NCBI GenBank assembly: GCA_002296975.1
Contig: DBIS01000039.1
Location: 1-15,243, forward strand
Direction of reading: 5' to 3'
DNA length: 15,243 bases
From: Deltaproteobacteria bacterium UBA796
GTDB taxonomy: Bacteria; Myxococcota_A; UBA796
Position 1 is the first letter of the stretch; each line of letters starts with the position of its first letter. Under the pieces are notes generated by a model. That model saw only the letters and a list, made by a program, of their open reading frames with translations, did no database searches and had not been told where the DNA came from. The translations under genes were made by a program, and so were the position numbers. Positions 7,711-15,021 of this stretch are shown in pieces.

Positions 7711-9186
7711 ATGGTTTTATTACTCGCTCTTTCCAGCCTCGTTCACGCGGGTGAGTTCATGGATGTTTGGGTCACCTCAGCCTTTGAGGACACCAACATC
7801 AATGCCGGCCCAGAGGCGTCCAGCCCCTCAGCCAACTTCGTTCAACGGGGTAACCGCGCTTTTTTCGAAGACTATGAGAGCCGCTCAAGCGATGACATCT
7901 CTCGCGCTCAATTGGTGCTCTTTCGCCGGGATGAAGGAAACTGGGCTGGGTGGTCCACCGAGGCAGCCTTCGTCTTGCGGTACACACCCTACCTCAACCC
8001 GGATCAAACCGAGCCTGGCACCTCACTTGAAGACGACGGCTCATATGTCCGAATCATCAAGGCCCTGCCAGGGACCGACCACACGGTTTCCCTGACTGGA
8101 TACGCAGTCGACTCCGGCCGATTCCGGCTTGGCTACTCCTACGACCTGACCTGGGGCGGAAAAGAGATTCACAGCTTCACCACGGGCGCAGCACCCGGTG
8201 TGCGTGTTCAGTGGCAACAGGGTGGAAACTACGCTTTTGGTGGCGTCAAGACCGCTGTTGGGGACTATGTAGACCCCGAAACCCGGCTGAAGCGCAACCA
8301 AGCTTATTATGGATTTTTGGTCGGTGGCGGAATCCAGCCCACTGACAACCTCAAGCTAGAGGCCGGCGCTGGCTCTTTTGAGCAAGGGCAAATCCAGAAT
8401 GTAGACTTCACCACATCGACCCTGTACGGCGAGCTCATCAAAGCCTTCGGCTATTCAGGGCAAATCGCTTGGCGGTCCACCGATGCGATCGATTGGATCG
8501 AGTCTGCCGACCTAAAGCTCTACAAGAACTCACCTGAATTCGTGAAAGATAGCTATATCTCCCACCGCCAAATCGATGGTGTCGGCGTGCTGGTTCAGGC
8601 TGAAATTGACCGTCTTAGCCACAACCTACTCGACCCGGTCAACGGGGACTCTACAGTCATCGAGACGGGAACTGCTGGTGACCTTCAAACCTTGTTCGTC
8701 GTCGACTCCACCACCATTGGCGTGGATATTGTCTACAAGGACTTGGCCTACATCCTGTTCAATGTGCCTGGACTCGCCTCGGGTGTCGCCATGAATCCAA
8801 CGATGGACCAAACCCCACAATTGTACGGTCGCCTCAAAGCCTCTCACTATTTTGAGAGCGCACACATCGCCCCAAGCGTTGGTGTGGGCATGATGCAACC
8901 CGCCACATATTCAACCTCTGGCGGCACTTTCGTCCAATACAGTGAGCGGGACAAAGAGCAGGTGCCTCGGGGCCAAGAACCAGCCCCGATCCTGTCTGGC
9001 CTGGTCGGCGTTCAGGTCGACATGTCCAAATCAGTGGTGATAGTGGCCGAAGCCCTGTACACCGTCGACAACAACCAGTCTGAGTACGTCAAGACCGAGA
9101 AACACCCAAAAGGCGACAGGGTATTGGCACCTTACGAGGAACGCGCAGTGCTCGGCATGAACGTGATCATGCGCGCTAGATTTTAA
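7711..9186 (+). CDS. Probable outer-membrane beta-barrel protein of the nucleotidase operon
   Basis: This is a 491-residue protein beginning with a short signal peptide, MVLLLALSSLVHA, before GEF. AAGGA at 7699-7703, inside the end of the preceding gene, lies 7 nt before the ATG, and the intergenic gap is only 3 nt. The chain is made of alternating strands rich in Gly, Tyr and Phe, such as FRLGYSYDLTWGG, QAYYGFLVGGGI and APSVGVGMM. It ends MNVIMRARF, with the terminal Phe typical of BAM-assembled barrels. Two internal hydrophilic stretches (about residues 290-320 and 400-430) could be loops. I do not recognise a specific family. The tight operon with two lipoproteins suggests that it is a porin or surface anchor for them, which is inference. 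Confidence 0.8.
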   Translation: MVLLLALSSLVHAGEFMDVWVTSAFEDTNINAGPEASSPSANFVQRGNRAFFEDYESRSSDDISRAQLVLFRRDEGNWAGWSTEAAFVLRYTPYLNPDQTEPGTSLEDDGSYVRIIKALPGTDHTVSLTGYAVDSGRFRLGYSYDLTWGGKEIHSFTTGAAPGVRVQWQQGGNYAFGGVKTAVGDYVDPETRLKRNQAYYGFLVGGGIQPTDNLKLEAGAGSFEQGQIQNVDFTTSTLYGELIKAFGYSGQIAWRSTDAIDWIESADLKLYKNSPEFVKDSYISHRQIDGVGVLVQAEIDRLSHNLLDPVNGDSTVIETGTAGDLQTLFVVDSTTIGVDIVYKDLAYILFNVPGLASGVAMNPTMDQTPQLYGRLKASHYFESAHIAPSVGVGMMQPATYSTSGGTFVQYSERDKEQVPRGQEPAPILSGLVGVQVDMSKSVVIVAEALYTVDNNQSEYVKTEKHPKGDRVLAPYEERAVLGMNVIMRARF

Positions 9187-9196
9187 TGATGGCGCC

Positions 9197-10243
9197 TTAG
9201 CGGCGTATGCCGGTCGCTCGGAAAGTTTCGTTATTTCGAACACGCCGGGTGACCGATACACTGCCATAGCCGTCGTTAGCGAGCATTCTCTCCAAGGCCT
9301 CACCGGTAAACCAATGGTGTACGGGTATCCTGAGCCGGTCGTAAACATCGGCGACGACCACATCAAAGGCCCAACGATGGTGGTCATGCACCGGTAAATG
9401 ACGGACAAGATCACCGGCCACGGGCACATAGCGAAGCAGCTTGTATGGCGTGTGGCTGAACAGCCTCAAGGCTCTGGCGATGCCCGTACAGACCTGTTCC
9501 AAGTCCTTAGCCGGCATATTTTTGCTTATGTCTCGGACAAGCCTGCTGGCCAAACCTGTCATGCCTTGGCGCGGGCCATAGACCCACAAACTAAGGCGCC
9601 CCCCTGGCCTGACCGTTTGGCCGATGGCTTTAAATGCGGTGTGCGGGTCCTCAAGGTGGTGGAGCACCCCAAAGCAATAGCTCAGATCGAAAGTTGCATC
9701 TCGAAACGGTGGCCTGCAAATATCGGCTTGGACAATATGGGCCCGAGATAAATGTCCGGCATTTCGGAATGCAGCATCGACGGCTTCGGCGCTGGAATCG
9801 ATTCCGACCACCTCAGCGCCATACCGAGCAGCGAAAAACAAGTGACGCCCAAAGCCACAGCCTGCATCGAGGACCACTTTTCCAAGAAAATCGGATGGTG
9901 CCAAGGGTGAAGCCAGATCCTGGAAGTTTTGCTCCCATTCCCGCCTGGATGGGTCGACCTGGGTGTGAGCATGTTTGGTGGATGGCCCTTTTTGGGCGCC
10001 GGTCAGCATCATCCGAGGCACACCGCCCTTAATCGCGAAGACACTGCCGCAGCCTCCACAGTACAGCTCACCCTCCATCACTTCCTGCTCCTTACGATGA
10101 TCCAGATCTACCCCTGGGGGCGTGTCCCCGTCTTCGAAGTGACCGACAAATACATCCGAGCTTCGGGTTTTGACCGTCTCAAGCCGAAGATCAGGAAAAC
10201 GGCACCCCGGACAAACCAGCCACGATAAAAGCCTGTATTTCAC
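9197..10243 (-). CDS. Class I SAM-dependent methyltransferase with N-terminal zinc ribbon
   Basis: This is a 348-residue protein starting at GTG 10243, chosen because AAAGGAG lies 9 nt upstream and the product then begins MKYRLLSWLVCPGC, the usual start of Trm112-like zinc ribbons. A TTG at 10276 in frame has no such support. C11/C14 and C62/C65 form the four-cysteine zinc site. The Rossmann methyltransferase domain follows: motif I VVLDAGCGFGRH (D126, G128, G130), acidic residue D149 in VGIDS, the QADI loop at 172-175, and FGVLHHLEDP with VRPGG at 191-215. The C-terminal part, about 230-348, is a helical region with WFTGEALERML, as in many methyltransferases acting on small molecules or lipids. 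The substrate is unknown. It is convergent with the barrel gene, with a 10-nt gap, and divergent from korA. Confidence 0.88.
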   Translation of the reverse strand: MKYRLLSWLVCPGCRFPDLRLETVKTRSSDVFVGHFEDGDTPPGVDLDHRKEQEVMEGELYCGGCGSVFAIKGGVPRMMLTGAQKGPSTKHAHTQVDPSRREWEQNFQDLASPLAPSDFLGKVVLDAGCGFGRHLFFAARYGAEVVGIDSSAEAVDAAFRNAGHLSRAHIVQADICRPPFRDATFDLSYCFGVLHHLEDPHTAFKAIGQTVRPGGRLSLWVYGPRQGMTGLASRLVRDISKNMPAKDLEQVCTGIARALRLFSHTPYKLLRYVPVAGDLVRHLPVHDHHRWAFDVVVADVYDRLRIPVHHWFTGEALERMLANDGYGSVSVTRRVRNNETFRATGIRR

Positions 10244-10252
10244 GTGTTTGGG

Positions 10253-10259
10253 CTCCTTT
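10253..10259 (-). promoter_or_regulatory. Ribosome-binding site deciding the methyltransferase start
   Basis: AAAGGAG on the minus strand is a near-perfect Shine-Dalgarno sequence 9 nt before GTG at 10243. It lies inside the longer open frame that begins at TTG 10276, so it argues for the shorter protein. Confidence 0.8.
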
Positions 10260-10340
10260 GCTACCAACGGCAACACAATCTTGGATTTTTAGCCAAAACA
10301 ACCTGCGTGGGGCTCCACAATGCCATACGCGGTAGGTGCT

Positions 10341-10354
10341 GTACTGAAAAGTAC
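10341..10354. repeat. Short perfect inverted repeat in the korA upstream region
   Basis: GTACT-GAAA-AGTAC has 5-bp arms and a 4-nt spacer, 79 nt before the korA start and about 100 nt from the methyltransferase start. It could be an operator for either divergent gene or a GAAA-loop hairpin. I could not place a convincing -35/-10 pair around it. Confidence 0.4.
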
Positions 10355-10384
10355 TGCAATTTTCATTTAACGAACACACACCTT

Positions 10385-10412
10385 CGCCCTTCCCAGACTC
10401 TGGTGTAGGGCG
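10385..10412 (+). promoter_or_regulatory. Nested stem-loop in the korA leader
   Basis: The outer arms CGCCCT (10385-10390) and AGGGCG (10407-10412) pair perfectly. The inner arms CCAG (10393-10396) and CTGG (10400-10403) close a 3-nt loop, with a 2x3 internal loop between the stems. The structure ends about 11 nt before the AAGG ribosome-binding site (10424-10427) of korA. No T-run follows, so it is not a standard terminator. It may be an mRNA-stabilising or regulatory leader element. Confidence 0.4.
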
Positions 10413-10432
10413 CTCGGTAGTAGAAGGTCTCA

Positions 10433-12256
10433 ATGGCGACAAATGTCGAGACCGTCGACAGCGTAGTCCTCCGCTTTGCAGGGGATTCTGGCGACGGAAT
10501 GCAGCTCACCGGTACCCAATTCACCAACACCTCAGCCCTACAGGGGAACGACCTTTCCACGTTCCCTGATTTCCCGGCTGAGATTCGCGCGCCTGCAGGA
10601 ACGGTCGCCGGTGTCTCGGGGTTTCAGCTTCACTTCTCATCCAATGAGATTCGCACACCGGGTGATGCTCCAAATGTTTTGGTGGCGATGAACCCCGCTG
10701 CACTCAAGGCCAATATCGGAGATCTGAAAACCGGTGGTATGGTGATCGTTAACACTGACAAGTTCAGCGAACGTGATCTTGAGAAGGCGGAATACGAAGA
10801 AAACCCCTTAGAGAACGGAAGCTTAGAGGGATTTCAAGTCGTTGAGGTTGCCTTGAGTACCCTCACCAAGCGAAGCGTCGAAGAGCTCGGGCTAAACAAC
10901 AAAGAGTCTGACCGCTGTAAAAACTTTTTTGCCCTTGGCATGACCTACTGGCTCTACAACAGAGACATGTCCGTGACCCAAACCTGGATCAAGGGCAAGT
11001 TTAAGGCGCCCTACGACCAAGCCAACCTCAAGGCTTTGCAAGCGGGTTGGAACTTTGCGGACACCATGGAGTTGTTCCACAGCTCTTACGAAGTTCCAGC
11101 TGCCAAACTCAAGCCCGGCACCTACAAAAACATCACAGGTAGCATGGCTTTGTCCCTCGGCCTGGTGGCTGCGGGCAGTTTGGCTAAACGGCAATTATTC
11201 TTGGGCGCCTATCCCATCACGCCAGCTTCAGATGTGTTGCATCACCTCTCAAAGTTCAAAGACTTTGGGGTGGTCACCTTCCAAGCCGAAGATGAGATCG
11301 CCGCCATATGTGCGAGCATCGGCGCAGCTTTTGGTGGCTCCATTGCCATTACGTCTACATCCGGCCCTGGTGTCGCACTAAAGGGCGAGGCCCTCGGCTT
11401 GGCCGTCATCACGGAGCTGCCACTGGTGCTCATCAACGTGCAACGCGGCGGCCCTTCTACCGGGCTTCCCACCAAAACTGAGCAATCCGACCTCAACATC
11501 GCTTTGTTTGGCCGGCATGGTGAGTGTCCTAACCCCGTGCTCGCCGCTGCAACCCCCTCCGATTGTTTCGAGGTCGCGCTCGAGGCGGTGCGCATCGCTG
11601 TTAAGTACCGGATGCCGGTCATGCTGTTGACTGATGGATACCTGGCTAACGGCGCGGAGCCTTGGTGCTTGCCTGAACTCGACAGCCTCAAGCCCATCGA
11701 CTGCAACATCGCAACAGAGGACATCGCAGATGGCTTTCGGCCTTACGACCGGGACCCTGAAACCCTCGCCCGCCACTGGGCAATCCCAGGGACCAAGGGC
11801 CTTGAGCACCGTATCGGCGGCCTTGAGAAAGAGGATGGCACGGGAAATGTGTCCTACGACCCTGGCAACCATGAGCATATGTCCAATTTGCGCGCCGAGA
11901 AAATTCAACGCATTCAGGCAGACGTTCCGGATGTTGAGGTTTACGGTGACACCGATGGTGTCGGCCTCATTTCATGGGGATCGACCTTTGGCTCTGTCCG
12001 GACCGCAGTCGATGCAGCCAGGGCTGAAGGCATGAAGGTCGGCCACGTGCACCTTCGCTGGCTGAGCCCCCTCCCCGCCAACCTAGAGCAAACCATCAAC
12101 GGCTTTGCAAAGGCTGGCGTCGCAGAATTGAACCTCGGCCAACTTCACCGCTATTTGAGCAGTGAGTACCTGATTGACATGGCCTCGATCACCAAGATCC
12201 AGGGTCAACCATTTAAGTCCAGCGAGCTCATCGCTGAAATCAAAAAGCTCAGCTAA
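10433..12256 (+). CDS. korA: 2-oxoacid (2-oxoglutarate):ferredoxin oxidoreductase, fused gamma-alpha subunit
   Basis: With KorB this enzyme oxidatively decarboxylates a 2-oxoacid to its acyl-CoA and reduces ferredoxin, or does the reverse in CO2 fixation. The 607-residue protein starts at ATG 10433 behind AAGG with a 5-nt spacer. The N-terminal gamma domain (about 1-200) has FAGDSGDGMQLTG at 15-27. The alpha domain begins near 230 and shows YPITPAS at 260-266, the family's substrate-loop motif, then QRGGPSTGLPTKTEQSDL at 337-354. The C-terminal transketolase-like domain contains AELNLGQLHRYL. Length and order match fused KorA proteins. Preference for 2-oxoglutarate over pyruvate or branched-chain oxoacids is inferred from overall KorA likeness. 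korB follows after 12 nt. No ferredoxin or delta subunit gene is adjacent, so electrons must go to a ferredoxin encoded elsewhere. Confidence 0.95.
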   Translation: MATNVETVDSVVLRFAGDSGDGMQLTGTQFTNTSALQGNDLSTFPDFPAEIRAPAGTVAGVSGFQLHFSSNEIRTPGDAPNVLVAMNPAALKANIGDLKTGGMVIVNTDKFSERDLEKAEYEENPLENGSLEGFQVVEVALSTLTKRSVEELGLNNKESDRCKNFFALGMTYWLYNRDMSVTQTWIKGKFKAPYDQANLKALQAGWNFADTMELFHSSYEVPAAKLKPGTYKNITGSMALSLGLVAAGSLAKRQLFLGAYPITPASDVLHHLSKFKDFGVVTFQAEDEIAAICASIGAAFGGSIAITSTSGPGVALKGEALGLAVITELPLVLINVQRGGPSTGLPTKTEQSDLNIALFGRHGECPNPVLAAATPSDCFEVALEAVRIAVKYRMPVMLLTDGYLANGAEPWCLPELDSLKPIDCNIATEDIADGFRPYDRDPETLARHWAIPGTKGLEHRIGGLEKEDGTGNVSYDPGNHEHMSNLRAEKIQRIQADVPDVEVYGDTDGVGLISWGSTFGSVRTAVDAARAEGMKVGHVHLRWLSPLPANLEQTINGFAKAGVAELNLGQLHRYLSSEYLIDMASITKIQGQPFKSSELIAEIKKLS

Positions 12257-12268
12257 ACGGAGTCACAC

Positions 12269-13294
12269 ATGTCCACCAACGAAGAAGCCGTGACCTACAA
12301 AAAGAAAGACTTCATGTCGGATCAGATGATCCGCTGGTGCCCAGGGTGTGGTGATTACTCCATCCTCAGCCAGGTCCAAACCGTCTTCGCCGGATTGGGA
12401 ATCCCCAAGGAAAAGTTCGCAGTTATCAGCGGAATCGGCTGCTCAAGCCGCTTTCCTTACTACATGAACACCTACGGCTTTCATACCATTCACGGCCGCG
12501 CCCCCGCCTTCGCGACCGGACTCAAGTTGGCCAATCCGGATTTGAGCGTGTGGATGATTACTGGCGACGGAGACTCCCTCTCCATCGGTGGAAACCACTT
12601 CATTCACATCCTGCGTCGAAATGTAGATATCCAACTGTTGATGTTCAACAACCGAATCTACGGACTTACCAAGGGTCAATACTCCCCCACATCTGAAATT
12701 GGGAAAAAGACCAAGTCAACCCCCATGGGCTCACTTGACCACCCATTCGAGCCTTGTGCAGTCGCTTTGGGTGCCGACGCCAGTTTTGTGGCCCGGACGG
12801 TCGATATCTTTGTGAAGGACCTGCGCGGGGTCATCCAGGATGCTGCGGACCATCGCGGCACCTCCTTCGTCGAGATTTTCCAGAACTGCAATATCTTCAA
12901 CGATGGCGCTTTCAACGATGTCACAGATCGCAAGACAAGGGACGAGACAGTCGTTTTCGTTAAACATGGCGAGCCACTGATTTTTGGGTCCAAGGATGGC
13001 CCAAGGAAAGGCCTGCGTGTCGACAAACAATTCAGGCTTGAGGTGGTCGAGGATGTTGATCCTGAAAACCCAGGTGATGAAATTTTGGTCCACGACGAGA
13101 CCAACCCAGTTTTGGCCAACCTTCTGGCTCGCATGCGTCCGCCATACCCAGTCGCCATGGGCGTCATCTTTCGGGTGAAAAGGGCGACATACGATGGTGG
13201 TGTGGCCGAGCAAATCAAGACTGCTCAACAGGTTCCTCTGGCCGGCGACCTAACAAAGGCCATTTACGGCGGAAACACTTGGGTGGTCGATTAG
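12269..13294 (+). CDS. korB: 2-oxoacid (2-oxoglutarate):ferredoxin oxidoreductase, beta subunit
   Basis: This is the thiamine-diphosphate and Fe-S subunit of the complex, 341 residues long. CGGAG lies about 7 nt before the ATG. WCPGCG supplies C24 and C27, GIGCSSR supplies C58, and FQNCN supplies C207: together the four cysteines that hold the [4Fe-4S] cluster in this family. The thiamine-diphosphate/Mg motif runs from GDGDSLSIGGNH (99-110) to FNNRIYGLTKGQ (126-137). The C-terminal segment of about 125 residues ends DLTKAIYGGNTWVVD, as in KorB proteins with the longer tail. The gene sits 12 nt after korA and 3 nt before the HAD phosphatase gene, with a hairpin across the latter junction. Confidence 0.95.
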   Translation: MSTNEEAVTYKKKDFMSDQMIRWCPGCGDYSILSQVQTVFAGLGIPKEKFAVISGIGCSSRFPYYMNTYGFHTIHGRAPAFATGLKLANPDLSVWMITGDGDSLSIGGNHFIHILRRNVDIQLLMFNNRIYGLTKGQYSPTSEIGKKTKSTPMGSLDHPFEPCAVALGADASFVARTVDIFVKDLRGVIQDAADHRGTSFVEIFQNCNIFNDGAFNDVTDRKTRDETVVFVKHGEPLIFGSKDGPRKGLRVDKQFRLEVVEDVDPENPGDEILVHDETNPVLANLLARMRPPYPVAMGVIFRVKRATYDGGVAEQIKTAQQVPLAGDLTKAIYGGNTWVVD

Positions 13295-13305
13295 ACCGTG
13301 CCAAG
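13278..13305 (+). promoter_or_regulatory. Hairpin across the korB stop and the HAD gene start
   Basis: CTTGG (13278-13282) pairs with CCAAG (13301-13305), and GGTC (13285-13288) pairs with GACC (13294-13297). GT opposite GTG between them can form wobble pairs with one bulge, and the loop is GATTA. The korB stop TAG (13292-13294) lies at the loop edge and the proposed GTG start (13298-13300) is buried in the 3' arm. There is no T-run, so I read it as a candidate translational-coupling structure and not a terminator. Confidence 0.45.
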
Positions 13306-14077
13306 ACCCATTGCCCAAATGAATGCGCCCAGTGATCTCCTGGGCGTTTTCTGTGATATCGATGACACTTTGACCATCGAGGGACGATTGGTCCCAGAGG
13401 TGCTCAGCCTGATGGCGTCAGCACAAAATCGGGGGCTAAAAATTGTCCCCATCACGGGGCGTCCTGGCGGATGGGCAGACCACATTGCACGTGCTTGGCC
13501 CGTTGATGGCATCGTCGGCGAAAATGGTGGTCTTTGGTTTTGGCTCGATGGGCAGTCACTCCAACGGCGCTTCATCCAATCAGCACCTGTACGCTCGCAA
13601 AATAAAGCACGCCTCGCCCTCCTCGCGCAAAAAATACTCGACGCCGTCCCAGGCTGTGCTTTGGCTTCAGACCAACCCTACCGAGAGCTAGACCTGGCGA
13701 TAGATTTTTGCGAAGACGTTCCGGCCCTTAAACCCGAGGCCATCGACAAAATCGTTTCCATCTTCGATTCCGTTCAGGCGACTTCAAAGGTGTCCAGCAT
13801 TCATGTGAATGGGTGGTTTGGCGAGTTCGATAAGCTCGAAGGGGTCCGACGTTTCCATTTGGACCGATACGGCAGCGCACTCGACCCCAGCCGGTGGGCT
13901 TTTTTTGGCGACTCTGCCAATGATGAACCGATGTTTGAGGCCTTTGAGCACAGCATCGGCGTGGCCAATGTTGAGGCCTTCCTGGGTCGAATGGACCATC
14001 ATCCGCGCTGGATTACCAAGGCCAACGGCGGACACGGGTTTATCGAAGGCATGACCAAGCTTTTCCCTGGGATTTAG
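13298..14077 (+). CDS. HAD superfamily (type IIB, Cof-like) phosphatase
   Basis: This is a 259-residue protein starting at GTG 13298, 3 nt after korB. An ATG at 13319 is the alternative (252 residues). Neither start has a clear ribosome-binding site, which fits coupled initiation. The HAD motifs are FCDIDDTLT (nucleophile D20, acid D22), PITGRP (T53), K179 in FDKLEGV, and FFGDSANDEPMF (D205, N208, D209). The long segment between motif II and the lysine, about residues 85-165, is where the type II cap lies. Family members hydrolyse sugar phosphates, phosphoglycerates or cofactor phosphates; the substrate here cannot be read from the sequence. Position behind korAB suggests cotranscription but not necessarily shared function. 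The stop codon overlaps the convergent dehydrogenase gene by 4 nt. Confidence 0.88.
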   Translation: MPRPIAQMNAPSDLLGVFCDIDDTLTIEGRLVPEVLSLMASAQNRGLKIVPITGRPGGWADHIARAWPVDGIVGENGGLWFWLDGQSLQRRFIQSAPVRSQNKARLALLAQKILDAVPGCALASDQPYRELDLAIDFCEDVPALKPEAIDKIVSIFDSVQATSKVSSIHVNGWFGEFDKLEGVRRFHLDRYGSALDPSRWAFFGDSANDEPMFEAFEHSIGVANVEAFLGRMDHHPRWITKANGGHGFIEGMTKLFPGI

Positions 14078-14094
14078 ACCACTCGATAGGGAAG
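14062..14094. repeat. Inverted repeat around the convergent HAD/dehydrogenase stops
   Basis: TTTCCCT (14062-14068) can pair with AGGGAAG (14088-14094) across a 19-nt loop that contains both overlapping stop codons, counting one G-T wobble. No T-run follows on either strand, so a role as a bidirectional terminator is only a weak possibility. Confidence 0.2.
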
Positions 14095-14994
14095 CGTTTG
14101 GCCAGACACGAAAGCGGTCACAGCATGCAACACGCCCTCTCGGACGGCCTGGGCCAAGCCCGTGTGGTACCCAGCAGCATGGGGACTCAGCAATAGGCCC
14201 GGCATCGCCTTGACCTTGTCCATCGCCTCAAAAGGCTCTACCGGAAATACGTCCAAAGCCAAAGCTGAGAGCACACCTGACTCAAGCGCACCCACCGCAG
14301 CCTGGACATCAACCAGAGCCCCTCGAGCGGTGTTGACCACAACCAGACCCCGCCGAGCGATAGACAAGCGACCAGCCGAGATCAAATTTTTGGTGGTTGA
14401 GTTGAGGTCGCAATGCAGGCTGCCCGCATCGCAAGCAGTCAACATGTGATCGACTGAGGCCTCTTGGCAACCCGGCGGCACCCCACGTGGGTCACACGCA
14501 AACACCTCGACGCCCAGTGCAGTCAAAATTTCCGCAACCTTGGCACCGATCACACCCTGGCCGACCAGGCCTATTTTGGAACCAGCCAAAGCCACAGGAG
14601 CGATCGAGGCCAAACGATCTCGGGCCCAAACACCGGCCGCCGCGTGCGCTTGCATCTCCCCCATACGCCTGAGCCCCCAGACCAACATTCCCAAGGTGGC
14701 GTCGACAACCGCCCCCGCTCGGGCTTGTGGCAGACGACATACGGCAACACCTCGTGACTGCATCGTAGGCAAATCAATATGGTCTACGCCACTCGTTGTC
14801 GTCAGCAACAGCTTGAGGCCGGGCGCCATATCACATTGTTCTGCGCTGAAGCGAACCTTGCTGTGAACCACAACCACCTCAGCATCAGAAAAGGGCTCCA
14901 CCACCTTCACCCAAGGGATGAGCACAGCAAGCTGGCGCTCAATATCAACAGCGCTCTCGTATGGGCTGATTCCCCATCGCGACAATCGTGTCAT
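14074..14994 (-). CDS. D-isomer-specific 2-hydroxyacid dehydrogenase
   Basis: This is a 306-residue protein, slightly shorter than typical members. ATG 14994 has GAGGTA (15001-15006) 6 nt upstream. The family interconverts 2-oxoacids and D-2-hydroxyacids with NAD(P)H. Substrate-binding loop TTSGVDHID lies at 66-74. The Rossmann fold has GLVGQGVIG (G145, G147, G150) with acidic D168 at the end of the second strand, which favours NAD over NADP. The catalytic triad is visible as R224 in NTARGALVD, E253 in DVFPVEP and H272 in SPHAAGYH. Substrate candidates include D-glycerate/hydroxypyruvate, D-3-phosphoglycerate and aromatic or aliphatic 2-oxoacids; the sequence alone does not decide. It follows the right-edge gene after 15 nt, with a hairpin over its ribosome-binding site, and overlaps the HAD gene tail to tail. 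Confidence 0.9.
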   Translation of the reverse strand: MTRLSRWGISPYESAVDIERQLAVLIPWVKVVEPFSDAEVVVVHSKVRFSAEQCDMAPGLKLLLTTTSGVDHIDLPTMQSRGVAVCRLPQARAGAVVDATLGMLVWGLRRMGEMQAHAAAGVWARDRLASIAPVALAGSKIGLVGQGVIGAKVAEILTALGVEVFACDPRGVPPGCQEASVDHMLTACDAGSLHCDLNSTTKNLISAGRLSIARRGLVVVNTARGALVDVQAAVGALESGVLSALALDVFPVEPFEAMDKVKAMPGLLLSPHAAGYHTGLAQAVREGVLHAVTAFVSGQTLPYRVV

Positions 14995-15000
14995 GGCTTG

Positions 15001-15021
15001 TACCTCGATTTATTCGAGGTA
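15001..15021 (-). promoter_or_regulatory. RBS-sequestering hairpin of the dehydrogenase gene, with the upstream stop codon in its loop
   Basis: A perfect 8-bp inverted repeat, TACCTCGA and TCGAGGTA, is separated by 5 nt. On the minus-strand transcript the 3' arm contains GAGGTA, the Shine-Dalgarno sequence 6 nt before ATG 14994. The 5-nt loop contains the TAA stop of the upstream gene (15012-15010). A ribosome reaching that stop would open the stem, so translation of the dehydrogenase should depend on the upstream gene. Confidence 0.6.

Noticed and set aside
9187..9218. Possible bidirectional terminator between the barrel gene and the methyltransferase
   Set aside because: Only a 4-bp hairpin (CGGC-GTAT-GCCG) inside the methyltransferase end can be drawn, and no T-run follows on either strand.
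11378..11908. 176-codon minus-strand frame opposite korA
   Set aside because: It is a shadow of korA, whose motifs cover this stretch; the antisense product shows no family features.
12676..13218. 180-codon minus-strand frame opposite korB
   Set aside because: It has low-complexity, Ser/Lys-rich composition and mirrors the korB codon pattern, which marks it as an antisense artefact.
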